DNA of 64,000 nt, taken from the NCBI GenBank assembly GCA_905182165.1, contig CAJJAK010000013.1, positions 1 to 64,000 on the forward strand, read 5' to 3'. The notes beneath the pieces were generated by a model. It worked only from the letters and a program-made list of their open reading frames with translations. It made no database searches and had not been told where the DNA came from. The stretch's first letter is position 1. The number at the start of each line of letters is the position of its first letter. Made by a program: the position numbers and the translations under genes. This DNA is from an uncultured Paracoccaceae bacterium (GTDB lineage: Bacteria > Pseudomonadota > Alphaproteobacteria > Rhodobacterales > Rhodobacteraceae). Below are positions 1 through 8,647 of this stretch, piece by piece.

Positions 1-1
1 A

Positions 2-286
2 GCTATGGGTGCTATAAGAGAAGTTGGGCCTGGTGGGCACTACTTGGGATGTGAGCACACTCAAGCCAATTTCAAGGATGCGTTCTGGCGTTCTGAAGTG
101 CTGGATTATAAACCCTTTGAGACATGGCTCGAAGATGGTGCTAAAGATACAATGTCACTTGCGGCAGATAGGGTTAAAGTTCAATTATCTAATTATCAAA
201 AACCTTCGATTGATATTGCTATTGAAGAAGCGCTAAATGAATATGTTACAAAGAAAAAAGCTTCTGTTCCAGATTCATTCGTATAA
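2..286 (+). CDS. mttB: Trimethylamine methyltransferase family protein MttB, C-terminal fragment
   Basis: This is the last 94 codons of an MttB-family (COG5598) corrinoid-dependent methyltransferase; the rest lies upstream of the window. The family moves a methyl group from a methylated amine, often a quaternary amine such as glycine betaine, to a cobalamin protein. The visible segment has the conserved PGGHYLGCEHT stretch, which is typical of the final part of the fold, and ends with a lysine-rich helix. The pyrrolysine or equivalent position lies outside the window, so the substrate class cannot be decided. Its partners are found elsewhere here: an activation protein at 10081-12086 and methyl-THF enzymes at 60433-62706. 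It ends four bases before a convergent hydrolase gene. Confidence 0.85.
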   Translation, partial: AMGAIREVGPGGHYLGCEHTQANFKDAFWRSEVLDYKPFETWLEDGAKDTMSLAADRVKVQLSNYQKPSIDIAIEEALNEYVTKKKASVPDSFV

Positions 287-290
287 ATAT

Positions 291-944
291 CTATCTAGTA
301 TTTTCTGTTAAACGTCTTTTCACATAGCCATCGACCGTGCCTAACAATGTATCCATGTGAGGGCCTTGAAAAAAATGATCCGCACCGTCGACAACCTCTT
401 GAGTTATTGTTATACCCTTCTGCTCATGCAGCTTTTCCGCTAAGCCCAGTACATCATCGGGTGGTGCAACTCTATCGCTTGATCCATTGATAATTAAGCC
501 TGATGCTGGGCATGGAGCAAGAAAACTAAAATCATACATATTTGCTGGAGGGGATACTGATATGAAGCCAGAAATCTCGGGACGGCGCATCAATAACTGC
601 ATCCCAATCCAAGCTCCAAAAGAAAATCCAACAACCCAACAGTGTTTTGTATTTGGATTGTGTGCTTGGAGGTAATCTAAAGCGGCAGCAGCATCTGACA
701 ATTCTCCCACTCCTTGGTCAAATTCCCCTTGACTGCGTCCTACTCCGCGAAAGTTAAATCTCATAACGTTGAAACCCATTTTGTGGAAGCAGTAATGCAG
801 ATTATAAACTACCCTGTTATTCATTGTTCCACCAAATTGTGGATGTGGATGGAGAATTAGAGCAATTGGTGAATCTTTTTCTCTTTGAGGGTGGTAACGC
901 CCTTCTAATCGACCTTCTGGACCAGCAAATAATATTTCAGGCAT
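291..944 (-). CDS. Alpha/beta hydrolase (COG2945 type)
   Basis: A 217-residue alpha/beta-fold hydrolase. The nucleophile elbow GFSFGAW (Ser about residue 108), the Asp in GSSDRVAPP and the His in GADHFFQG form the expected catalytic triad, and HPHPQFGGTMNN near residue 33 supplies the oxyanion region characteristic of COG2945. The protein is cytosolic, with no signal peptide. The substrate is not known for this family. It is divergent from iscR, a neighbourhood seen often in alphaproteobacteria, and its stop lies four bases from the mttB stop, leaving no room for a separate terminator. The start is the ATG at 944; the length is normal for the family. Confidence 0.85.
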   Translation of the reverse strand: MPEILFAGPEGRLEGRYHPQREKDSPIALILHPHPQFGGTMNNRVVYNLHYCFHKMGFNVMRFNFRGVGRSQGEFDQGVGELSDAAAALDYLQAHNPNTKHCWVVGFSFGAWIGMQLLMRRPEISGFISVSPPANMYDFSFLAPCPASGLIINGSSDRVAPPDDVLGLAEKLHEQKGITITQEVVDGADHFFQGPHMDTLLGTVDGYVKRRLTENTR

Positions 945-987
945 ATTAAAATCCTACCGTTTAGTGCTAAATTGTAAAATGTCTTCA

Positions 988-1016
988 TTGACTGAATCAT
1001 TTATACAATCTAGAAT
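988..1016 (+). promoter_or_regulatory. Promoter of the iscR-suf operon
   Basis: TTGACT at 988-993 and TAGAAT at 1011-1016 are separated by exactly 17 bases, giving five of six matches to each sigma-70 consensus hexamer. It lies about 85 bases upstream of iscR and points into it. The -10 hexamer is embedded in an inverted repeat described separately, so occupancy of that site would block transcription. Confidence 0.7.
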
Positions 1017-1025
1017 GTTTCTAAA
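1009..1025 (+). promoter_or_regulatory. ICE-type (Irr) operator overlapping the suf -10 box
   Basis: TAGAA at 1011-1015, a three-base spacer, and TTCTA at 1019-1023 form a perfect interrupted palindrome flanked by T on the left and A on the right. This matches, as I remember it, the iron control element bound by Irr in alphaproteobacteria. It covers the -10 hexamer of the iscR promoter, which predicts repression of suf by Irr under low-iron or low-haem conditions or relief of it. The assignment rests on motif and context only. Confidence 0.55.
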
Positions 1026-1041
1026 CTAGAAAGTATCTAGT
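1025..1041 (+). promoter_or_regulatory. Second inverted repeat downstream of the suf promoter
   Basis: CTAGA at 1026-1030 and TCTAG at 1036-1040 are exact inverted copies around a five-base spacer, with A and T outside them. The site sits just downstream of the expected transcription start. It could be a second binding site, for example for IscR itself, but no specific consensus supports that. Confidence 0.35.
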
Positions 1042-1101
1042 TATTTAGTTTAGCAGTTAAGGCGTTGTTTTGCTGACGTCAACTGAAAGGTGTAGTTGGG
1101 T

Positions 1102-1563
1102 ATGAAACTTAGTACAAAAGGTAGATATGCAATGATTGCCTTAACAGACTTGGCAAATCCCAAAAATAGTGATGTTTCAACGTTATCTGATATATCTAAG
1201 AGGCAAAATATTTCACTAGCATATCTTGAACAATTATTCGTAAAATTGCGTAGGGCAGGTATAGTGTTGTCAATTAGAGGACCTGGTGGTGGCTATTCAT
1301 TAAATAAATCTGCTGATGCGATACGGATATCAGAAATTTTGTCAGCCGTTGATGAAACTATGGATGCACTTACAAAAGGAGCAGGTGCCTCGCCAGTTGT
1401 TGGATGTAGTAAAGAACAGTCTCTAACTAATAGATTATGGGAAGGTTTATCGGCACATGTTTATGTGTATCTACATCAGACCAGATTATCAGATGTAATT
1501 GATAATCAACTTTCTCCCTGTCCAGCAGTTCCAAATCTCCTCGAGGTGGTAGATGCCGCTTAA
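1102..1563 (+). CDS. iscR: Rrf2-family Fe-S responsive regulator IscR
   Basis: A 153-residue Rrf2-family transcription factor starting MKLSTKGRYAM, the standard IscR opening, followed by a winged helix-turn-helix (recognition region around residues 35-60) and the RGPGGGY wing. It heads the suf operon, whose expression IscR-type proteins tune to cluster supply. The classic IscR has three closely spaced cysteines as cluster ligands; here only Cys102 (in VVGCSKEQS) remains in that region, with another Cys in a C-terminal SPCP. A single-cysteine form is known from Rhodobacter sphaeroides IscR, so this is probably lineage-typical. I chose ATG 1102 over TTG 1096 because it restores the conserved N-terminus and has AAAGG upstream. 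Confidence 0.9.
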   Translation: MKLSTKGRYAMIALTDLANPKNSDVSTLSDISKRQNISLAYLEQLFVKLRRAGIVLSIRGPGGGYSLNKSADAIRISEILSAVDETMDALTKGAGASPVVGCSKEQSLTNRLWEGLSAHVYVYLHQTRLSDVIDNQLSPCPAVPNLLEVVDAA

Positions 1564-1653
1564 GTACAATAATAATCAAATTATTTTTTAATAAATTCGT
1601 TTAGTATTTGTTAAAATTAGCTGATTTTAATATTAATAGAAGTTGGATGCAGT

Positions 1654-2683
1654 GTGAACACAAGAGCATATTTTGACTGGAACGCTACGGCTCCTCTAAA
1701 AGCAGAGGCAAGAACTGCGATGATATCAGTTATGAGTAACTTAGGTAATCCTTCATCAATACATACTGAAGGTCGCGCGGCAAAAGCGATAATTGATACT
1801 GCAAGAATGCAATTAGCTGAAGCCTTTGGTGCGAGTAACTCTGATATAATTTTCACATCAGGAGCAACTGAAGCGGCAACTCTTGCGCTTAATTCAAAAA
1901 ATATCAAATGTTCAAAAGTAGAACATCCATGTATTTCGTCGCATTGTGAAAACTCGTTAACAGTCGATGCTAATGGCAAGATTTTAATATCAGATTTAGA
2001 TATTTCTAGTATACAGTCTGCGAATAGTGAAACAGGAATTTTACAAGATATTCCAGCTGGTATTTATTTGTCAGATTTCGTCCAATCATTCTGTAAGATT
2101 TCAATTGCATTTGAGTGGACAGGAGCGATGCGGGGAATACTTTCTGCTCATAAGATTGGTGGCCCCAAAGGAGTGGGTGCGCTTGTTGTAAGATCAGGCA
2201 CTGAGGTATCAGATATGTTTGGTGGTGGAGGGCAAGAAATGGGACGCAGATCTGGAACTGAAAATGTAATTGGAATAGCTGGTTTTGGAGCTGCTGTATC
2301 CGCAGCAAATCGAGATTTAGAAAATGGAGTTTGGGTATGACTTATCTAACTTACGAGATTTACTTGAAGAAGGTATTGAAGCGTCAGCTTCTGACACTAT
2401 CTTCATTGGGAGAGATGTTGATAGACTACCGAATACTTCATGTATAAGTATCCCTGGATGGTCTGGTGAAACAGCAGTTATGCAGTTGGACTTGGCTGGG
2501 TTTGCCATTAGCTCCGGATCGGCTTGTTCATCTGGATCAGTAAGTAGGAGTGAAGTGTTGAATTCATTAGGATATGACGACGTTACTGCAGGAAGTGCTA
2601 TAAGAGTGTCACTTGGTCCGTATAATACAGAAGAAGAAGTTTTAAAAAAAATTGAAGATACCAGAAAACTACAAAAAATTTAA
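1654..2683 (+). CDS. Cysteine desulfurase (NifS/IscS family), frameshifted
   Basis: A PLP-dependent cysteine desulfurase that supplies sulfur for the suf pathway. The first part (1654-2340) begins NTRAYFDWNATAP from a GTG and holds the PLP lysine in SAHKIGGPKG; the second part (2324-2683) carries the mobile catalytic cysteine loop SSGSACSSGSVSR. Removing one G from the GGG at about 2331-2334 joins them as GVWYDLSNLRDLLEEG, so the break is a one-base insertion, likely a consensus error. The joined protein is about 340 residues, slightly short for the family. It lies between iscR and sufB, the usual alphaproteobacterial place for this gene. Confidence 0.85.
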
Positions 2684-2712
2684 AGCAAAATCAGCTTGAA
2701 AGGAAATAAATT

Positions 2713-4233
2713 ATGTCAAACACAGATACTTATGAACGTGAAGGCGTAGATCAAGATACGGTTGAAGCCGTAAGAACTGTTGGTCAAAAATATAAGTATG
2801 GTTTTTCAACTGATATAGAAATGGAATATGCGCCAAAAGGTGTAAATGCGGATATTGTAAAGTTAATTTCAAAGAAAAATGATGAACCTTCATGGATGAC
2901 GGATTGGCGATTATCTGCTCTAAAAAGATGGGAAAAACTTGTAGAACCTAATTGGGCTATGGTTAATTATCCAGAAATAGATTTTCAAGATATTCATTAC
3001 TATGCAAAGCCAAAAAGTATGGAAAAAAAACCAAAGTCGCTAGCTGAAGTAGATCCTAAATTATTAGAAACATATGAGAAACTTGGAATTCCTTTAAAAG
3101 AACAGATAATTTTAGCTGGAGTTGAGGTTGGAGTAGATGGTACTCAAGAGCAACGAAAGGTTGCCGTAGACGCAGTTTTTGATAGTGTTTCGGTTGGCAC
3201 CACTTTTAAGACAGAATTAAAAGCAGCGGGTGTCATATTTTGCTCAATTTCTGAGGCTATAAGGGAATACCCAGATCTTGTTAAAAAGTATCTTGGTTCA
3301 GTAGTTCCTCAATCTGATAATTTTTATGCAACACTAAATTCTGCAGTATTTACAGATGGATCTTTTGTATATGTCCCCCCTGGTGTTCGGTGTCCAATGG
3401 AATTGTCTACATATTTTAGAATAAATGCTGAGAATACTGGCCAATTTGAACGTACTTTACTTATTGCAGATCAAGGAAGTTATGTTTCTTATCTAGAAGG
3501 CTGTACAGCACCACAATACGACACCAACCAATTGCATGCTGCAGTTGTAGAATTGGTGATTGAAGAAGACGCTGAAATTAAATACTCCACAGTGCAAAAT
3601 TGGTATCCTGGAGATGAAAATGGAAAAGGTGGAATTTATAATTTTGTAACAAAGAGAGCGGATTGTCGTGGCGACCGTTCAAAAGTGATGTGGACCCAGG
3701 TCGAAACAGGATCTGCAGTTACCTGGAAATATCCGTCCTGCGTTTTACGTGGAAATGAAAGCCAAGGTGAGTTTTATTCGATTGCTATTACTAATAATTA
3801 TCAACAGGCAGATACTGGAACTAAAATGGTTCATTTGGGACAAAACACAAAATCTCGAATTGTATCTAAAGGAATATCAGCTGGTTTTGCACAAAATACA
3901 TATCGTGGTTTAGTGTCAATGCATCCCAAGGCAAAGAAATCACGTAATTTTACCCAGTGTGATAGCCTTTTAATTGGAGATAAATGTGGCGCGCATACAA
4001 TTCCATACATAGAATGCAAGAATAATAGCTCTAGGATTGAACATGAAGCTACAACTTCGAAGGTAGATGATGATCAACTTTTTTATTGCCATCAACGTGG
4101 AATAGGGGAAGAAGAAGCGGTAGCGTTAATAGTTAATGGATTTTGCAAGGATGTATTGCAAGCGCTTCCTATGGAGTTTGCGATGGAAGCACAGGCTTTG
4201 GTGGCTATTTCTTTGGAAGGATCAGTTGGATAA
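2713..4233 (+). CDS. sufB: Fe-S cluster scaffold subunit SufB
   Basis: A 506-residue SufB, the scaffold subunit of the SufBCD complex on which Fe-S clusters are built in the cytosol. It is full length and intact. The C-terminal beta-helix shows the family signatures [20 protein letters not shown] and [17 protein letters not shown], which include conserved cysteines used for sulfur handling and cluster binding, and it ends with the helical part [14 protein letters not shown] good ribosome-binding site (AAAGGA) lies before ATG 2713. The stop codon overlaps the start of the next small gene as TAATG, so the two are translationally coupled. Confidence 0.96.
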   Translation: MSNTDTYEREGVDQDTVEAVRTVGQKYKYGFSTDIEMEYAPKGVNADIVKLISKKNDEPSWMTDWRLSALKRWEKLVEPNWAMVNYPEIDFQDIHYYAKPKSMEKKPKSLAEVDPKLLETYEKLGIPLKEQIILAGVEVGVDGTQEQRKVAVDAVFDSVSVGTTFKTELKAAGVIFCSISEAIREYPDLVKKYLGSVVPQSDNFYATLNSAVFTDGSFVYVPPGVRCPMELSTYFRINAENTGQFERTLLIADQGSYVSYLEGCTAPQYDTNQLHAAVVELVIEEDAEIKYSTVQNWYPGDENGKGGIYNFVTKRADCRGDRSKVMWTQVETGSAVTWKYPSCVLRGNESQGEFYSIAITNNYQQADTGTKMVHLGQNTKSRIVSKGISAGFAQNTYRGLVSMHPKAKKSRNFTQCDSLLIGDKCGAHTIPYIECKNNSSRIEHEATTSKVDDDQLFYCHQRGIGEEEAVALIVNGFCKDVLQALPMEFAMEAQALVAISLEGSVG

Positions 4234-4409
4234 TGAGTTTTAAACAAACTATTTTTTATGGAATAGTTGTAGCATCAGTAATATTTTTCATTGGATGGAT
4301 TACGGGAATGGGCGGTGATTTTTGGCCAAATATTATATTTTCTGGACTAATGGGAGTTTTAGCAGTGATTGCGATAAGGGTTTTACTGAAAATACCGAAA
4401 AATAAGTAA
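4233..4409 (+). CDS. Small two-helix membrane protein between sufB and sufC
   Basis: A 58-residue protein starting at the ATG that overlaps the sufB stop by one base. It has two hydrophobic segments (about residues 8-23 and 30-50) joined by GMGGDFWPN and ends in a basic KIPKNK tail, so it is a predicted inner-membrane hairpin. I do not recognise a named family, though small membrane ORFs between sufB and sufC are common in Rhodobacterales. Its overlap with sufB and position before sufC suggest it belongs to the operon; a role in anchoring the Suf machinery is only speculation. Confidence 0.7.
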   Translation: MSFKQTIFYGIVVASVIFFIGWITGMGGDFWPNIIFSGLMGVLAVIAIRVLLKIPKNK

Positions 4410-4436
4410 ATAAATTGAAATTAATTAGGAAATTTA

Positions 4437-5168
4437 ATGTTATATATCAATAATTTAAATGTTGAACTTGAAGACGAAAAGAAGAAAATTTTGAATGGGG
4501 TTAATCTAGATATAAATGCTGGAGAAGTTCATGCGATAATGGGTCCAAATGGCTCTGGAAAATCTACTTTATCGTATGTACTGTCTGGAAAAGATGGTTA
4601 TCGAGTTACAGAAGGGTCTGCTACTTTTGAAGGCCGTGAGATCTTAGAGTTAAGCCCTGACGAAAGAGCTTCATTAGGTCTTTTTCTAGCTTTTCAATAT
4701 CCGGTAGAAATTCCTGGAGTTTCTGTAACTAACTTTATTAAAACAGCTATCAATTCCCAAAGAAAATCTAGAGGAGTTGAGGAGTTGTCTGCTGCTGAAT
4801 TTCTTAAAATTGTTAGGGAAAAGGCGAAAAATTTAAAAATAGATGCTGAAATGCTAAAAAGACCAGTAAATGTGGGCTTCTCTGGAGGGGAGAAAAAGAG
4901 AAACGAAATTCTTCAAATGGCGATGTTAGAACCTAAAATGTGTATACTTGATGAAACTGATAGTGGACTGGATGTAGATGCAATGAAGTTGGTGGCTGAG
5001 GGCGTGAATGCTCTTAGATCGAAGGATAGGTCTTTTCTAGTTATCACTCATTATCAAAGATTACTTGATCACATCGTTCCTGATGTTGTCCATATCATGG
5101 CAGATGGAAAAATTATAAAATCTGGTGGAGCAGAATTAGCTTTAGAACTAGAAAAAAAAGGATTATAG
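4437..5168 (+). CDS. sufC: Fe-S assembly ATPase SufC
   Basis: A 243-residue ABC-type ATPase of the SufBCD scaffold. Walker A GPNGSGKST is at residues 36-44, the signature FSGGEKKR follows near residue 145, and the Walker B region reads CILDETDSGLD, the family-specific variant of the usual DEP motif. SufC is a soluble ABC protein that drives shape changes in SufB-SufD and has no membrane partner. It is complete and starts at ATG 4437 after an AGGA ribosome-binding site. It sits between the small membrane protein and sufD in one operon. Confidence 0.96.
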   Translation: MLYINNLNVELEDEKKKILNGVNLDINAGEVHAIMGPNGSGKSTLSYVLSGKDGYRVTEGSATFEGREILELSPDERASLGLFLAFQYPVEIPGVSVTNFIKTAINSQRKSRGVEELSAAEFLKIVREKAKNLKIDAEMLKRPVNVGFSGGEKKRNEILQMAMLEPKMCILDETDSGLDVDAMKLVAEGVNALRSKDRSFLVITHYQRLLDHIVPDVVHIMADGKIIKSGGAELALELEKKGL

Positions 5169-5192
5169 TGATTTATTGGCTGAGTATAATTA

Positions 5193-6451
5193 ATGCCAAA
5201 AACTAATCTAACTGAGCAAAAAATCAGTAGCTATTCTTTGCCAACCGAGGCAAGCTGGGCTATAAAATCCCGAAAAAGTGCTTTAAACTGGCTTGAAACA
5301 ACTGGTTTGCCAAATAGAAGAGACGAATATTGGAAAAATACTGATCCTTCGTATTTTAATACCATCAATAAGCCAGAGCGTAATAAAATAGACTATGTAG
5401 AGAATTCAATATTTGAAAATATAGATAGAATAAATATTGTTTTTGAAGATGGTTATTTTAATGCTTCAAAATCAGATGAACTTTTGCTTAAAGGAATTGA
5501 AATTGACACGATAAGTGTAGCAAATCAAAAAGATAATCACTGGTCTGCCAATTATTTCGGGGTTTTAGAAAAATCATCACAAGTACCCGTTGAAAGAACT
5601 TTAGCGAGTTTAAATACTGCATTTGCGGTTGAAGGGCTAGCAATTAGGATCACTGATAAAATTGATAAACCAATTTCAATCACATATTTACATACCAATG
5701 ATACCTCAGATGTTTTGATTCATCATGTTATTAAAATTGAAAAAAATGCGAGTGTTACAATCTTGGAAAGTGGAGGTGTTGCGTCTCGATCAAATTGCCT
5801 AATGGAAGTGTTTGTTTGTGAAAATGCTGAATTTGACCATGTTAGGGTGCAAGGTAGAAGCCACGAGAAAATAGCTGTCACACATTTATTTGCCAATTTA
5901 CTTAAAGATTCATCAATGAAAAGTTTTACATTAACCGTCAATGGGAAATCAATCAGGAATGAGTATGTCGTAGATATTAATGGCGAAAACTCTAAAGCGC
6001 ATCTTGGTGGAGCGGCGGTGGGTGATCGGGGATTTTCTCAAGATGATACAATATTCGTTTCCCATAATAATCCAAATTGTGAAAGTAGACAGGTCTTCAA
6101 GAAGGTTTTAAGAAATGGAGCAAAGAATTATTTAATAGATATTTTGTTAATTCAGAAGCACAAAAAACAGACGGATATCAACTAAGTAAAGCAATTTTGT
6201 TAGATGATGATAGTAGTTTTCTTGCAAAACCTGAGCTTGAAATTTATGCTGATGACGTAAAATGCTCTCATGGTTGTACTATTGGTCAATTAGATCAAGA
6301 TGCCCTATTTTATTTGACCTCGAGAGGAATCCCAATGGCAGAGGCACAAGATATGCTAGTATTAGCATTTTTAAATGACACATTAGAAGAAATTTCTGAT
6401 GAAAAAATTTTTGAACTTGTTTGGCAGTTTGATTTCGAGATTGGATGGTAA
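5193..6451 (+). CDS. sufD: Fe-S assembly protein SufD, frameshifted
   Basis: SufD pairs with SufB in the SufBC2D scaffold. The first frame (5193 to about 6127) includes the beta-helix core with NGENSKAHLGGAAVGDRG and HNNPNCESRQVFKKVLRNGAK; the second frame continues as RYFVNSEAQKTDGYQLSKA, then KCSHGCTIGQLDQDALFYL and a normal SufD C-terminus at 6451. One missing base around 6125-6128 explains the break, and adding it gives a protein of about 420 residues, the usual length. The gene is therefore probably intact in the organism. It lies 24 bases after sufC. Confidence 0.88.
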
Positions 6452-6464
6452 AAAGACATAAGTC

Positions 6465-6946
6465 ATGAGTATTGTTAGTAATATTTTTTTTAGTTATTTC
6501 TCACCAGTAAAAATATTTAATGACCGGATAATAAAAAAAACGGAGGGTCAGCTCTTTGGTGTTCTTGTTTTTGGTTGTTTAATTACTTTGATTAGTCAGT
6601 TCCCACTGCTTTACTACAGATCCTTATCTTCTCACGATCCTTTGATAGGTATGTTTTCCGCTAACTTGGTGGCTATTTTGTTTATCACTCCATTATTTTT
6701 TTATGTGTGTTCAGGTATTTTTTTTTTAGTTTTTAGATTATTTAAATTTCGATTAACAAGTCTACAGAGTAGAATGTCATTATTCTGGTCTTTTGCATTA
6801 GTTAGTCCGTGGGGTTTAGTTAATAGTTTAATAAAGGTAACTAATTGTCCCATATGGTCTCAGAATCATTTTCAATATTTATATTTTTGATATTTTGTAT
6901 GTTTTTTTATTATTTTTTAAAGGTGTGTTCAGAATACAAAGGTTAA
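6465..6946 (+). CDS. Yip1-like membrane protein, frameshifted
   Basis: A hydrophobic protein with several predicted transmembrane helices, encoded just after sufD. The first frame runs to 6890; from about 6845 the next frame continues as a hydrophobic helix (MVSESFSIFIFLIFCMFFYY) and a short polar tail to a stop at 6944-6946. A single missing base, perhaps in the CCC at 6849-6851, would join them into a protein of about 160 residues that matches the neighbouring Yip1-family gene in size and pattern. Similar paired membrane proteins follow suf genes in Rhodobacterales. Function is unknown. Confidence 0.6.
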
Positions 6947-7038
6947 AATTCTCTTTATATTTTGACCTAATCTTGTTTTGTTTTTGTTATTAATGAATTA
7001 TTAATTATTGTATTAGATTTTTTTAGATGGTGTTTTAA

Positions 7039-7542
7039 ATGATATTTGATCAAAAATTGATTGCGTTAGCTAGAAATCCTAAAGCTGGGATGTCTAAATT
7101 ACTGGAGTTGAATTTCAATAATTTTCAATTATTACAAATTGCTATGTTAGCTGTTTGCCTTATTTCAATATTTTTATTTCTTGTAGTATCAACTTTTGGA
7201 GCTGTTTTGCCAAGTGCTCTTGAAATGCAACCGAACCAGGCTAATATATTTTCTACGTTACAATCAATTAAACCAATTAGTATAGTTATCAGTGGTATCA
7301 TATCTTTTGTTGCGCGTGGGATTGCCTTAACATATTTTGGTCGCGTCTTTAATGGTCTTGGTAGTCTACGTAATTCCATTCTTAGTTTAGCTTGGTTTGA
7401 TATAATTCATTCAATGGGCTTGGCTATTGTGTTTGTTGGGTTATGGGTTTCGCCTACTATAACAATATTGTTTACATTGTTGGGAACAATTTGGTTAATT
7501 TGGATAGCAGTTTCATTTATATCTGTTTTGCAAGATTTTTAA
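7039..7542 (+). CDS. YIP1-family membrane protein
   Basis: A 167-residue membrane protein with four to five predicted helices (around residues 35-60, 75-95, 110-135 and 140-165). The family has no established bacterial function; members commonly sit next to suf genes in Rhodobacterales. It starts at ATG 7039, about 90 bases after the previous Yip1-like protein, and is the last gene that clearly belongs to the suf group. The usual downstream sufS/sufT pair is absent here, replaced by an AT-rich spacer of about 140 bases that holds no recognisable gene. Confidence 0.7.
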   Translation: MIFDQKLIALARNPKAGMSKLLELNFNNFQLLQIAMLAVCLISIFLFLVVSTFGAVLPSALEMQPNQANIFSTLQSIKPISIVISGIISFVARGIALTYFGRVFNGLGSLRNSILSLAWFDIIHSMGLAIVFVGLWVSPTITILFTLLGTIWLIWIAVSFISVLQDF

Positions 7543-7685
7543 ATGTAGCATTTGTATTTTTTGGGCCAATTAGTACATATATCTTATTACATTTTTCTTT
7601 AAATTTAATTTTTTAGTTTTTTAATAATAATTATTTTATTTAATATCTTTTTGATTATCAAATATAAATCTTCCTTGAAAAAAGC

Positions 7686-7865
7686 ATGACAAACTCAATC
7701 TTTGAACCTGGGATGTTGGTGCGAATGGACTCGCAATTGGGATGGGGGACAGGTCAAATTCAATCAGTTATAGGTGAAAAGGTGACTGTCAATTTTGAAA
7801 ACCAAGGTAAGCTTGTCTTAAATACTGATAAAGTTGAACCTCTTTCATCAATTTTAGATGAATAA
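7686..7865 (+). CDS. DUF3553 family small protein
   Basis: A 59-residue protein beginning TNSIFEPGMLVRMDSQLGWG and continuing QIQSVIGEKVTVNFENQGK. This is the compact beta-barrel pattern of DUF3553 (PF12073), related to the SH3-like domains found at the ends of some UvrD/PcrA helicases. The start is ATG 7686 after GAAAAAAGC; the stop is 7863-7865. Function is unknown. Members are frequent in Rhodobacterales and some act through RNA polymerase or nucleic-acid contacts by analogy only. Confidence 0.8.
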   Translation: MTNSIFEPGMLVRMDSQLGWGTGQIQSVIGEKVTVNFENQGKLVLNTDKVEPLSSILDE

Positions 7866-7893
7866 GAATTATTAAAAGGTAATTTAAATAACT

Positions 7894-8647
7894 GTGACAT
7901 ATAATTTATCAATTAAATTTGCTGAAACAGAACGAGAATTATCTTTAATCGCGGGTTTGCGATATAAGGTGTTCAGAGATGAGTTCAAGGCAGATGGTGA
8001 TAGTTTTGATCATTTCAATAAATTAGAATGGGGACCATATGATGATAGTTGTAAACATATTTTATGTATGGCTAATTTCCCAGATAAAAAAGAAATAGCA
8101 ATTGCTGCTATTATTTTATTAAACTCTAAATAATACTGATGATAAATATCAAATACAATCAGAATTCAACATTGATAAGCTATTGGAAAGAAAACTTAAT
8201 TCATGTGAGCTAGGACGAATTTGTATCGATTCTCGTTTTAGAAATGGCATTATTTTGTTTGAAATTTGGCTATTTTTATTTAATTATTTAAGAGAAAAAA
8301 ATATTGAAATAATTATTGGGGTAGGGAGTTTTATGGGGTGTGATTTGACTTATCATATGAACTCAATTCGAGCATTATTTGACAAGTACGTCTCGCCTGA
8401 AACTAAGATGATCAAATCAACCCAAGAAATAAATGAAAACATTTTTGAGAATGAATCATACAACGAGGTTGAAGGTATCAAGAGAATACCTGATATATTA
8501 AAAGCTTATTTGCGGTTTGGGTGTCGTGTTGCTCCATATTACTATATAGACTATGAGTTTAGAACTATCGATGTTTGCTGTGTTCTATTAATTAAAGATA
8601 TTCCTAATTATCAACAAAAAATGTTAAAAAAGGGATTTTTATCTTGA
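7894..8647 (+). CDS. olsB: Ornithine-acyl-ACP N-acyltransferase OlsB, frameshifted
   Basis: A GNAT-type acyltransferase (Acetyltransf_5/hemolysin-like family) that makes lyso-ornithine lipid by attaching a 3-hydroxyacyl chain from ACP to ornithine. The first frame (GTG 7894) has GLRYKVFRDEF and the Asp-rich DSCKHILCM region; the second carries CELGRICIDSRFRNG and FMGCDLTYHMNSIRALFDKY, both typical of OlsB. The frames meet near 8130, where one base is missing or extra after NSK, before TDDKYQIQSEFNIDKL. The joined protein is about 250 residues, the expected size. It overlaps the following acyltransferase gene by four bases, forming the usual olsBA pair. Confidence 0.8.

Noticed and set aside
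1654..2683. Programmed ribosomal frameshifting as an explanation of split genes
   Set aside because: The shifts occur in both directions in unrelated genes without slippery heptamers plus stimulatory structures, and many simply need one base of a homopolymer changed.
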